Of a DNA stretch of 64,000 bases, positions 52,729 through 61,374 are shown one piece after another; positions within the stretch are counted from its first letter, which is position 1; each line of letters starts with the position of its first letter. Source of the stretch: Streptomyces katrae. GTDB taxonomy: Bacteria > Actinomycetota > Actinomycetes > Streptomycetales > Streptomycetaceae. Location of the stretch: positions 103,348-167,347 of the forward strand of contig NZ_JNZY01000012.1 in the NCBI RefSeq assembly GCF_000717655.1, given 5' to 3'. The notes under the pieces are model-generated. The model worked only from the letters and a program-made list of their open reading frames with translations. It was not told the origin of the DNA and ran no database searches. The translations under genes were made by a program, and so were the position numbers.

Positions 52729-52752
52729 TCGTGCGGGGGCGGTGCTCCGCCC

Positions 52753-53178
52753 TCACTTGCCGAGCTTCTGCTTCAGGTTTTCCTTCAGCTGCAGCTTGAT
52801 GTCCTGCTTGTTCACCTGGCCGCCCGTGCCGGTGCCGTCGCCGCCGACGGCGGTGGCGTCACCGGTGTTGATGGCGTCGGCGCTGGCGTCACCGCCGGTG
52901 GCGTTGCCGGTGGTGACCTCGCACCCGCCCTCGCAGTTGCCGACGCCGGTGCTGGCGTTGCCACCCTTGGCCTCGCCGCCGACCGTGGTGTTCTCGGCGT
53001 TGGCGTCGCCGCCGGTACCGATTCCGTCGGCGCTGTCCTGGGGAAGGAGGGTGACGGCCTGCTGCGGAGCGGCGACGGGTGCGGCCATGGCGGTCGCCGG
53101 CAGTGCGATGCCACCACCGACCAGCGCGACGGAAGCTCCGGCCAGGACGATACGACGGGTCCAAAAACGCTCAGACAT
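52753..53178 (-). CDS. small secreted Gly/Asn/Thr-repeat protein, paralogue 3
   Basis: A 141-residue protein closely similar to paralogue 1: the same MSERFWTRRIVLAGASVAL signal peptide, the AAPQQAVT-L-PQDSADGIG segment, one CxGxC (CEGGC), the ASADAINTGDATAVGGDG segment, and a C-terminal Lys-rich amphipathic helix ending LKENLKQKLGK. The two clearly arose by duplication together with their upstream DNA. GGAGAATCCTC precedes the ATG. Function unknown. Confidence 0.8.
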   Translation of the reverse strand: MSERFWTRRIVLAGASVALVGGGIALPATAMAAPVAAPQQAVTLLPQDSADGIGTGGDANAENTTVGGEAKGGNASTGVGNCEGGCEVTTGNATGGDASADAINTGDATAVGGDGTGTGGQVNKQDIKLQLKENLKQKLGK

Positions 53179-53485
53179 GAGGATTCTCCATTCGGGATAA
53201 GAAAAGGCGGGTAAACCGTCTCCGGGAGTTCCCCGGTGAGGGCGTACTCCAAATAAACCCGAAGGCAGAACCCGCGTCACGCCACTCGAACACGTGACTT
53301 GACGCCCAGAACCGGTCTTGATAGAAGCCGGCCGCCGTGCCGGGGTGAACTCTTCTGCCCCGTACGAAGCGGCCTGTCAAGTAACGAATAGCCGGGGCTA
53401 TGGCCCCCTCCCTCCTCCCGGCACGGTGGAAATCGACCGTCCTGCTCAAGAGCAGGAGCGAAACACCAACCGACCGGAGGCATTC
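53179..53485. other. divergent region between secreted paralogue 3 and the MMPL operon
   Basis: About 305 bases without a gene, holding copy 2 of the duplicated element. A plus-strand TTGACG (53299-53304) with TAGAAG (53322-53327) at 17-base spacing is a candidate promoter for the MMPL-PKS operon. Confidence 0.45.
53229..53306. promoter_or_regulatory. duplicated regulatory element, copy 2
   Basis: This is the second copy of the 36-base identical block (53271-53306) with the GTCACG-N11-CGTGAC inverted repeat at 53276-53298, and the related block 53229-53260. It lies upstream of secreted paralogue 3 on the minus strand and of the MMPL gene on the plus strand, so it may control both. Confidence 0.65.
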
Positions 53486-55813
53486 ATGTCCCGTCGCGCA
53501 GGGGTCTTCGTGACCCGCCGCCCACGGCTCGTCCTCTTCGCCGCGCTCGTGTTTCTCCTGCTGTCCGCCGTGTTCGGCGCAGAGGCGACCGGCCGGCTGA
53601 AGACGCAGGGGTACGACGATCCGCGATCGGAGTCCAGCCGCGCCGCCCGCGTGGCGGCCGAGCACCTGGGGGCGCCCCCCAACCTGGTCGTCGTCGCGCA
53701 GGCCCGCGCCGGTTCCGTCGACGCCCCGGCAGCCCGGAGCGCCGGCGAGGCCCTGACCGGACGCCTCCGCGCCGAACCGCACGTGAGCGCCGTGACCTCG
53801 TACTGGACCGGCAACGCGGCGGAGCTGCGCAGCCGGGACGGCCACGCGGCCATGCTCGTCGCGCACGTGGACGGCGAGGGCGAACAGCTCGGAACGCGGG
53901 TCAGGCAGCTGAGCAAGGAGCTGACCACCCCGACGGCTGCCACGACGCCCCTCACGGTGCACGTCGGTGGACCGGCGCTCATCGACGCCGAGCTCCAGGA
54001 CCTCTCGGAGTCCGACCTGAAGCGGGCCGAGTCCGTCGTGCTGCCGGGAACCCTGATCCTGCTGGTCCTGGTGTTCGGCAGTGTGGTGGCCGCGGCGCTG
54101 CCCCTGCTGATCGGGGTTCTGGCCATCGCCGGGACGCTGCTGGTCCTGAGCCTGCTCGGAGCCGTCACCGACGTGTCCGTGTTCGCGCTGAACCTCACCA
54201 CCGCGCTCGGCCTCGGGCTGGGCATCGACTACGGACTGCTGATCGTCTCCCGGTTCCGCGAGGAGCTCGCCGACGGACACGGCTCGCGCAGCGCCGCCAT
54301 ACGGACCGTGCGCACCGCGGGCCACACGATCCTCTTCAGTGCCGCCACGGTGTCCGCCGCGCTCGCGACGCTGCTGGTGTTCCCGCCGTACTTCCTGCGC
54401 TCCTTCGCGTATGCGGGCATCGCCGTGGTGGCGATCGCTGCGGTGAGCGCCGTCACGGTGCTGCCGGCCCTGCTCGCGCTGCTCGGGAGGCGGGTGAACG
54501 CCTGGGCCGTGCCGTGGCGCCGCCGGGCCCACGCCGGCTCGGAGTCGCGCTTCTGGCGCGGGCTGGCGCAGATCGTCGTACGCAGGCCGCTGATCGCGGC
54601 GCTGCCGGTGATCGGGCTGCTCGTGGTGCTCGCCGGGCCGTTCGCGCACGCCGGTTTCGCCACCCCTGACGAGCGGGCGCTGCCCGTGAGCTCGTCCAGC
54701 CGTCAGACCGGGGACCTGGTGCGCGGTGCGTTCGACATGAACGGCCCGAGCGCGCTCACGGTCGTCATGACGGGCAAGGCGTCCTCGCCGGCCCGGGAGG
54801 ACTACGCCCGCCGGCTGTCCGCGCTCCCGCAGGTCGCCCGCGTCATGGGGCCCGAGGGCAGTTTCCGGCAGGGAGAGAAGGCAGCGGCCCCCGGCTCCGC
54901 CGGAACCGTGGCCAAGCCCGTCGGCGACGGTCCGGCCCGGCTCTCCGTGGTGCCGCAGGCGGACCCGCAGTCGCGCGCCGCCCAGCAGCTCGTGCACGCC
55001 GTCCGCGCGACTCCCGCCCCGGCGGGCACCGACGTCCTCGTCGGCGGACCGAGCGCGGTCCTGGTCGACGCCAAGGCCACCGTGGGAGGCCGGCTTCCGC
55101 TGGCGCTCTCCCTGATCACCGTCACCACGTTCGTCCTGCTGCTCGGCTTCACGCGAAGCCTGCTGCTGCCGCTGAAGGCCATCGCGCTGAACGCCCTGAG
55201 CCTCGCGGCCGTCCTCGGGGCGATGGTGTGGGTCTTCCAGACCGGCCATCTCCGGCACCTGCTCCATTTCACGCCCGGCCCCCTCAGTACGACCATGCCG
55301 GTGCTGCTGTTCTGCATCGTCTTCGGGCTCTCGGTGGACTACGAGGTGTTCGTCCTCGCGCGCATCAAGGAGGCGCACGAGGCCGGGCAGGACAACGCTG
55401 ATTCCATCGTCTCGGGCATAGCCCACACGGGCGGCATCGTCACGACCGCCGGTTCGCTCCTCGCGTTCACGCTCCTGAGCTTCGGCACCTCCCAGGTCTC
55501 GCTGCTGCAGTTCTTCGGGATCGGCGCAGGCCTCGGCGTCCTCCTCGACGCCACCCTCGTGCGGGGCGTCCTCGTACCGGCGCTCATGCGCCTGGCGGGA
55601 GGCCTGAACTGGTGGGCGCCCTGGCCGATCGGACGCAAGGTGCCGCATCCGGCGTCCGTTCCCCGCCCGGCCGGCAGGGGTGCCCCGCCGTCCTCGCGGC
55701 CTCACCTGCCCCCACCCCCTCGCACCGCCGACTCCCCCGGTGCAGAGCCCGTCCCCACCGCCTTGGTCGCCGTCCGCCCGGGGCACCACGCAAAGGAAGA
55801 AGACCCGTCATGA
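53486..55813 (+). CDS. MMPL-family RND transporter
   Basis: A 775-residue membrane protein. The first helix follows MSRRAGVFVTRRPRLVLFAA, a large extracytoplasmic domain (about 45-185) comes next, then five helices with the GLGLGIDYGLLIVSRFREEL motif near residue 245. A second half repeats this, with VFGLSVDYEVFVLARIKEAH near 615. This is the architecture of Streptomyces ActII-3/MmpL exporters of lipids and polyketides. CCGGAGG precedes ATG 53486. Its stop overlaps the PKS start as ATGA, so it is probably the exporter for the PKS product. Confidence 0.9.
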   Translation: MSRRAGVFVTRRPRLVLFAALVFLLLSAVFGAEATGRLKTQGYDDPRSESSRAARVAAEHLGAPPNLVVVAQARAGSVDAPAARSAGEALTGRLRAEPHVSAVTSYWTGNAAELRSRDGHAAMLVAHVDGEGEQLGTRVRQLSKELTTPTAATTPLTVHVGGPALIDAELQDLSESDLKRAESVVLPGTLILLVLVFGSVVAAALPLLIGVLAIAGTLLVLSLLGAVTDVSVFALNLTTALGLGLGIDYGLLIVSRFREELADGHGSRSAAIRTVRTAGHTILFSAATVSAALATLLVFPPYFLRSFAYAGIAVVAIAAVSAVTVLPALLALLGRRVNAWAVPWRRRAHAGSESRFWRGLAQIVVRRPLIAALPVIGLLVVLAGPFAHAGFATPDERALPVSSSSRQTGDLVRGAFDMNGPSALTVVMTGKASSPAREDYARRLSALPQVARVMGPEGSFRQGEKAAAPGSAGTVAKPVGDGPARLSVVPQADPQSRAAQQLVHAVRATPAPAGTDVLVGGPSAVLVDAKATVGGRLPLALSLITVTTFVLLLGFTRSLLLPLKAIALNALSLAAVLGAMVWVFQTGHLRHLLHFTPGPLSTTMPVLLFCIVFGLSVDYEVFVLARIKEAHEAGQDNADSIVSGIAHTGGIVTTAGSLLAFTLLSFGTSQVSLLQFFGIGAGLGVLLDATLVRGVLVPALMRLAGGLNWWAPWPIGRKVPHPASVPRPAGRGAPPSSRPHLPPPPRTADSPGAEPVPTALVAVRPGHHAKEEDPS

Positions 55814-58800
55814 CCGACATCGCCATCACCGGACTCGGCTGCCGCTACCCCGGCGCCCCCGACATCCGCGCCTACTGGAAGCTCCTGCTGAGCGGGGAAC
55901 GCCAGTTCTCCGCCGTCCCGGCGGAACGCTGGAACCACGGCACCTTCCACGACCCCGACAACCCGTCGGCCCCCCACGCCGCGTACACCGACCAGGTCGC
56001 CTTCCTGGATGCCGTGGACCGTTTCGCCGCCCCGCACTACGGGGTGCCCCCCGCCCGCGCCCGGGCCATGGACCCGCAGCACCGGCTGATGCTCGACGTC
56101 ACCCGCGAGGCCCTCGACGACGCGGGGCTGGGCCGTGGCGACTTCGACCGCGAGAACACCGGGGTCTTCCTCGGCATATCGGTGTCCGACTACAAGGACC
56201 TCATGGCGGCTCCCCTCCGGGTCATCGCCCTGGCCGACGAGTCGCCCGCGGCGGACCACCCCGGCGGCCTCGACGGCGCCAGGGAAGAGGCAGCCCGGCT
56301 CGGCACCGTCCAGAGCTTCACGCTGCCCGGGAGCCTGCTCAACATGGCGGCGGGCACGGTCAGCCGGCAGTTCGACCTCGGAGGCCCCAGTTTCGCCGTC
56401 GACGCCGCCTGCTCGGGCTCACTGGTCGCCCTCGACCAGGCGATCGCCCACCTGGGCCGGGGCACCTGCCGCATCGCCGTCGTCGGCGGCGTGTACCTCA
56501 ACCTCACCCCCGACAGCCTGGTCGGCTTCTCCAAGCTCCGCGCGCTGTCCGCGACCGGGGTGTGCCGCCCGTTCGACGAGGCGGCCGACGGCTTCGTCCT
56601 CGGCGAAGGCGCCGGCACCGTCGTCATACGGCCGCTCGCGGACGCCCTCGCCGACGGCGACCGCGTCTACGCGGTGATCAGGGGCATCGGCTCGGCCAAC
56701 GACGGCGCGTCCCCCGGACCGCTGACTCCCACCCCCCAAGGCCAGCTGCGCGCCATGCACCGGGCCTACGACGACGCGGGGGTAACCCCCTCGTCCGTGG
56801 GCTTCATCGAGGCCCACGGCACCGGCACCACCGTCGGAGACCGTGCCGAGGTGGAGGCGCTGCGCCGACTGCGCACCGAGTTCCCCGACGACGACCCGGC
56901 ACTGTGCTACCTCGGGGCGGGCAAGGCCCTCATCGGGCACTCGCTGTCCGCGGCAGGCATTGCGGGGCTGATCAAGACGGCCCTGGTCGTCCACCACCGC
57001 ACGATCGTGCCGCAGCCGGAGACCGCGCCCCATCCGGAGCTGGGCATCGCCTCGGCGGGCCTGCGCTTCGCCGACACCGTACGGCCCTTTCGGGCCACGG
57101 GCACCCCGCGGCGTGCCGCCGTCAGCTCGTTCGGTTTCGGCGGCACGAACGTCCACGTGGTCCTGGAGGAGGCGCCCGCCCCTGCCGTCGACCGCCCCGC
57201 CGAACGGACCGGAGCCGGCGGCCCCCAGCTCGTCCTGCTCTCGGCCGGCAACCCCGAGCTGCTGGACGAGCACATCGGCGACGTTCTCGACGCACTCGAC
57301 ACGGCGGACGGCCCGCCGGTGGCCGCCGTGGCCCACACCCTGGGTGCGCGTGAGCCGCTGACCGCCCGGCTCGCGATCGTCGCCGCCGACACGGACGAAC
57401 TCGTCCGGCGGCTGCGCGAGGCCCGCCGCCAGCTCGCCGACGGCGCCCGGGGCGACCTCGGCGACGGCGCCTTCGCCGCCGACGCCCCCCTGCCGCCCGC
57501 GCAGCGCCGTATCGCCTTCCTCTTCCCCGGGCAGGGAAGTCAGCGGCCGGGCATGATGCAGGACCTCTACGAGAGGTTCACCGGCTTCCGGGCAACCGTC
57601 GACGCCCTCGGCGCCGTGGCCCGGCGGAACCTCGACTTCGACCTCACCGATCTGCTGTACGGCGAGGCCCAGGCCGGGGGCGACGACCAGGAGCTGAGGC
57701 AGCGGCTCGCGGCCACCGACGTGTGCCAGCCGCTGCTCGGTACCGTCCAGATCGCCGCCACTCACCTCCTCGCCGACTGCGGCCTCACACCCGACCTCAC
57801 CCTGGGCCACAGTGTCGGAGAATTCGCCGCGGCCGCAGCGGCCGGAGCCCTCACCGACGAGGCCACCGTCCGGCTGCTGGGCCACCGGGGCGCAGCCCTC
57901 CGCCGGGCCGAGACCGGCTCCCGGGGCGGGATGCTCGCCGTGCAGGGCGACGAGGCGACCTGCCGTCGGCTCATGGCCGGCATCGACGACCTCTGGCTCG
58001 CCTGCTTCAACCAGCCGCGGCAGCTCGTGGTCAGCGGCTCCCTGCGGGGGCTCGCCGTCCTGCGGCGCGCGTGTGCCGAGGCCGGGGTCGTCACGCTGCC
58101 CCTCGAGGTGTCGGGCGCCTTCCACTCGCCGCTGTTCGCCGCCGCCGACGAGGCCTTGGGCGCGTACCTCGCCGACCGGCCCCTCGCCAGCCCCGCCCTG
58201 CCGTTCGTGTCGTCCGTGGACGCTGCGGTCTGCACCGACGCCGACCGGCTGCGCGAGCTGTGGTCCCGGCACGCGTCCGCGCCGGTCCGCTTCGGCGATG
58301 CCGTCCGGACCGCCTACGAGCAGGGGGCCCGCGTCTTCCTCCAGGTGACCGGCGGGAACTCGCTGCTCGCCTCGGTCCGCCGCAACCTCAGCGGCCACGA
58401 CGACGTCCACGCCGTCCCCGCCGCAGAGGCCGTACCGGACGGCGGACGCGGCTTCGTCCGGGCCCTCGCCCGGCTCTCGGTCCTGGGTGCCCCGGTCGAC
58501 CCGCGCGCTCTGGTTCCCGGGGAAGCCCGCCGTCTGCTGGACCTGCCGGTGGCCAGGCTCGACACCCAGTCGTACTGGGTGCGGAGCATGCGCCCTGCGC
58601 CGCAGGACACCCCCGCCGCCACCCTCCCGCCCCAGCCCGCACCGCCCCAGGAGAGCTCGATGAACGCCCCGACGCATGCCACGACGAACGACCGGGTGAG
58701 CGACTCGGTGCACGACCCGGTGAACGAACTGCTCCAGCTGGTCCGCCAGCAGGTGACGCTGCTCGGCCGCCTCACCGGGCCGCTGCCCGTGCAGCACCCC

Positions 58801-60516
58801 GCCGCCCAGGTCACCGGCCCGGCCACGGCAGTTCCCGTACGCGCACCCGTGCCCGCTGCCCCGGCCGTTCCCGACCCGGCCGTTCCGGCCCCCGCCGACC
58901 CGCCCGCCGTTCGCGCGCCGGCCGACAAGGAACCGTCGCCGATCCGTGGCATCGACGAGGTCACCGACGCCGTGCTCGCGCACGTGGCCCGCATCAGTGC
59001 GTTCCCCGTGAGCAATCTGCGGGGCGACCAGCTGCTGATCGACGATCTCGGCTTCGACTCGCTCATGCTGACCGATCTGTTCGCCTCCCTCCAGCGGCAG
59101 TGGCCGCGGTGGACGTTCGACGAGCGGGCTGCCGACCGGCCGACCGCCGGGAGGATCGCCGCGCTGATCGCGGGCGGCCCCGCCGACGCCGCACCGGCTG
59201 CCGTCCCCGTACAGCGCGCCGACCAGGACCACCAAGCCCGGCCCCTGCCGCCCGCCGGCCTGCCCTCGGCAGCCCCGGCCCCCGCCCCGCTGCCGCAGGA
59301 GCAGACGCGGATCGAGTGCTTCCCGGAGGTCGCGGCCCACGACGAGCGTCTCGCCGCGCTCGCCGGGACGGGGCTGCGCAATCCGTACTTCCTCGTCCAC
59401 GAGGGCGGCATCACCGACACGACCGTCATCGATGGCCGGGAACTCGTATCGTTCTCCAGCTACAACTACCTGGGCATGGCCACGCACCCCCGGATGACCG
59501 CGGCGGCCCAGGAGGCGATCGCACGCTGCGGCACGTCGGTGTCCGCCAGCCGGCTGCTGTCCGGGAGCCGTCCGCTCCACCTGGAGCTCGAGACGGAACT
59601 CGCCGACCTGCTCGGATGCGAAGGAGCCCTCACCCTGGCCAATGGGCACGCCACCAACGTGACCGTGATCGGACACCTCGTCGGACCCGGGGACCTCGTC
59701 GTCCACGACTCCCTCGCCCACGACAGCATCCTGCAGGGCTGCAAGCTCTCCGGCGCGACCCGGCGGCCGTTCCCCCACAACGACGCAGCCGCGCTCGACG
59801 CGATCCTCGGCCAGGTCCGCCACGAGTACCGACGGGTCCTCGTCGTCGTCGAGGGCGTGTACAGCATGGACGGCGACATCGCCGACCTGCCCGCCCTCGT
59901 CGAGGTCAAGCGCCGGCACGGTGCGCTGCTGATGATCGACGAGGCGCACAGCATCGGGACGATCGGCGCGACCGGGCGGGGCATCGGCGAGTACTGCGGC
60001 ACCGACCGCACGGCCGTCGACCTGTGGTCGGGCACGCTGTCCAAGGCGCTGGCGAGCTGCGGCGGTTACGTCGCCGGGAGCCGCTCGGTCGTCGAGTACC
60101 TGCGCTACACCGTTCCGGGCTTCGTCTACAGCGCCGGCATGACCCCGGCCGACACCGCCGCCTCGCTGACCGCGCTGCGACTGCTGCGCGCCGAGCCGCA
60201 GCGCGTGGCGCGCCTTGCGGAGAACGCAGCGCTGTTCGTCCGCCTGGCGCGCGATGCGGGCATCGACGTCGGGGACAGTCAGGACACCCCGGTCGTCCCG
60301 TGCATCGTCGGGGACTCCCTGAAGACCCTGCGACTCGCCGAGGCCCTGTTCCAGCAGGGCATCAGCGTCAATCCCATCCTCTACCCGGCCGTACCCGAGG
60401 AGATGGCCCGGCTGCGCTTCTTCATCACCTGTGACCACACCTCCGACCAGATCCGTCACGCCGTGACCGCGCTGGAGCACGAGCTGCGGCACCTCGACCG
60501 GGCCATGGCCGCCTGA
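55810..60516 (+). CDS. KS-AT-ACP polyketide synthase fused to alpha-oxoamine synthase
   Basis: A 1568-residue fusion. The KS (about 1-425) has Cys in DAACSGS near 200, His in EAHGTGT near 335 and GHSLSAAG near 376. The AT (about 565-920) has GHSVGE near 665 and GAFHS, the malonyl-type motif. The ACP has LGFDSLML with Ser near 1083, after a linker rich in Pro/Ala. The C-terminal alpha-oxoamine synthase (about 1170-1565) has SSYNYLGMATHP, DEAHSIGTIG and the PLP lysine in SGTLSKAL near 1413. There is no KR, DH, ER or thioesterase. The same end (KS-AT-ACP-oxoamine synthase) occurs in RedL, which adds malonyl to an acyl chain and releases it by decarboxylative condensation with glycine to a ketopyrroline. 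Starter and amino acid here are unknown. Confidence 0.9.
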   Translation: MTDIAITGLGCRYPGAPDIRAYWKLLLSGERQFSAVPAERWNHGTFHDPDNPSAPHAAYTDQVAFLDAVDRFAAPHYGVPPARARAMDPQHRLMLDVTREALDDAGLGRGDFDRENTGVFLGISVSDYKDLMAAPLRVIALADESPAADHPGGLDGAREEAARLGTVQSFTLPGSLLNMAAGTVSRQFDLGGPSFAVDAACSGSLVALDQAIAHLGRGTCRIAVVGGVYLNLTPDSLVGFSKLRALSATGVCRPFDEAADGFVLGEGAGTVVIRPLADALADGDRVYAVIRGIGSANDGASPGPLTPTPQGQLRAMHRAYDDAGVTPSSVGFIEAHGTGTTVGDRAEVEALRRLRTEFPDDDPALCYLGAGKALIGHSLSAAGIAGLIKTALVVHHRTIVPQPETAPHPELGIASAGLRFADTVRPFRATGTPRRAAVSSFGFGGTNVHVVLEEAPAPAVDRPAERTGAGGPQLVLLSAGNPELLDEHIGDVLDALDTADGPPVAAVAHTLGAREPLTARLAIVAADTDELVRRLREARRQLADGARGDLGDGAFAADAPLPPAQRRIAFLFPGQGSQRPGMMQDLYERFTGFRATVDALGAVARRNLDFDLTDLLYGEAQAGGDDQELRQRLAATDVCQPLLGTVQIAATHLLADCGLTPDLTLGHSVGEFAAAAAAGALTDEATVRLLGHRGAALRRAETGSRGGMLAVQGDEATCRRLMAGIDDLWLACFNQPRQLVVSGSLRGLAVLRRACAEAGVVTLPLEVSGAFHSPLFAAADEALGAYLADRPLASPALPFVSSVDAAVCTDADRLRELWSRHASAPVRFGDAVRTAYEQGARVFLQVTGGNSLLASVRRNLSGHDDVHAVPAAEAVPDGGRGFVRALARLSVLGAPVDPRALVPGEARRLLDLPVARLDTQSYWVRSMRPAPQDTPAATLPPQPAPPQESSMNAPTHATTNDRVSDSVHDPVNELLQLVRQQVTLLGRLTGPLPVQHPAAQVTGPATAVPVRAPVPAAPAVPDPAVPAPADPPAVRAPADKEPSPIRGIDEVTDAVLAHVARISAFPVSNLRGDQLLIDDLGFDSLMLTDLFASLQRQWPRWTFDERAADRPTAGRIAALIAGGPADAAPAAVPVQRADQDHQARPLPPAGLPSAAPAPAPLPQEQTRIECFPEVAAHDERLAALAGTGLRNPYFLVHEGGITDTTVIDGRELVSFSSYNYLGMATHPRMTAAAQEAIARCGTSVSASRLLSGSRPLHLELETELADLLGCEGALTLANGHATNVTVIGHLVGPGDLVVHDSLAHDSILQGCKLSGATRRPFPHNDAAALDAILGQVRHEYRRVLVVVEGVYSMDGDIADLPALVEVKRRHGALLMIDEAHSIGTIGATGRGIGEYCGTDRTAVDLWSGTLSKALASCGGYVAGSRSVVEYLRYTVPGFVYSAGMTPADTAASLTALRLLRAEPQRVARLAENAALFVRLARDAGIDVGDSQDTPVVPCIVGDSLKTLRLAEALFQQGISVNPILYPAVPEEMARLRFFITCDHTSDQIRHAVTALEHELRHLDRAMAA

Positions 60517-60526
60517 TCCCGCCGCC

Positions 60527-61243
60527 ATGGACACCACCTTCCCGCCGATCACGCCGGGCCACGTCCACCGATGGTGCGGAGCCGGCCTCGTCGTGGCCCA
60601 CCGCTCCGGCCTGTGGCAGACGGCGCCCGCCTCACGGGTTCTCCCGCCGCACCTCTCGCCGGCCGAGCGGCGCGTGGTCCACGCGCTGCCGGCTTGGCGG
60701 CAGGCCGAATGGGTGGCCGGCCGTGTGCTCGCCAAGCACCTGGTGGGCGAAGCCTTCGGCGCGCCCGCGGACGACGTGGAGATCCTCCCTCGTGCCGACG
60801 GCAGTCCGTACGTCGTCGTGGGCGGCAATCCGTTGCCGGCCGTGAACGTCTCCATCAGCCACACCGCCGGGCACGTCGCCGCGGCCCTCGCACCGGAACC
60901 GGTCGGAGTGGACCTGTGCGAGACGCAATCGGCGGCCACGGTCCGCCGTGTCGGGGACCACGCCTTCTCCCCGGCGGAACTCTCCCTCATCGGCACGGAC
61001 CGGCCCGATGTCCTGGCCGGCGCCTGGGCGCTCAAGGAAGCCGCGGTCAAGGCCGACCGCAGCGGCATCTTCGGTGACGCTCCGCGCCGCGTCCGGATCA
61101 CCGGCCTGGAACCTCCCGCACTCAGCGGACGGCGCCGCGCGATGCTGTGGCGGGCGGGAGACGCGGTCCTCGCCCTCGTCCTCGCGCACCCCGCCCCGTC
61201 ACCGGGCGTCGCTGCGGCCCTCCCCTCGGGGCCGGCCTGCTGA
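60527..61243 (+). CDS. Sfp-type 4'-phosphopantetheinyl transferase
   Basis: A 238-residue PPTase: NVSISHTAGHVAAAL, the Mg-binding VGVDLCE near residue 125, and WALKEAAVK near 165, which is the W-x-x-KE-x-x-x-K signature. It transfers phosphopantetheine from CoA to carrier-protein serines, here most directly the ACP encoded ten bases upstream, and perhaps the NRPS carriers as well, since no other PPTase is in the window. Confidence 0.92.
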   Translation: MDTTFPPITPGHVHRWCGAGLVVAHRSGLWQTAPASRVLPPHLSPAERRVVHALPAWRQAEWVAGRVLAKHLVGEAFGAPADDVEILPRADGSPYVVVGGNPLPAVNVSISHTAGHVAAALAPEPVGVDLCETQSAATVRRVGDHAFSPAELSLIGTDRPDVLAGAWALKEAAVKADRSGIFGDAPRRVRITGLEPPALSGRRRAMLWRAGDAVLALVLAHPAPSPGVAAALPSGPAC

Positions 61244-61374
61244 GCGCCCCCCTTGGCAGCACTGCGTTGGTGCTCCTTGCCCTGCCGGATGATGCTTGTC
61301 AGTGGAGCGCCTGGCCGTGCAGGGGTTGCCGTGGGACAGCGGCAGAGGAACTAGCGAGGGCGAGATGAGCGGCG

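Noticed and set aside
56419..61101. Very long minus-strand open frame (over 1500 codons) opposite the PKS-oxoamine synthase gene
   Set aside because: It mirrors the high-GC third positions of the PKS gene on the other strand, is Gly/Arg/Val-rich without domains, and the plus strand carries complete catalytic motifs.
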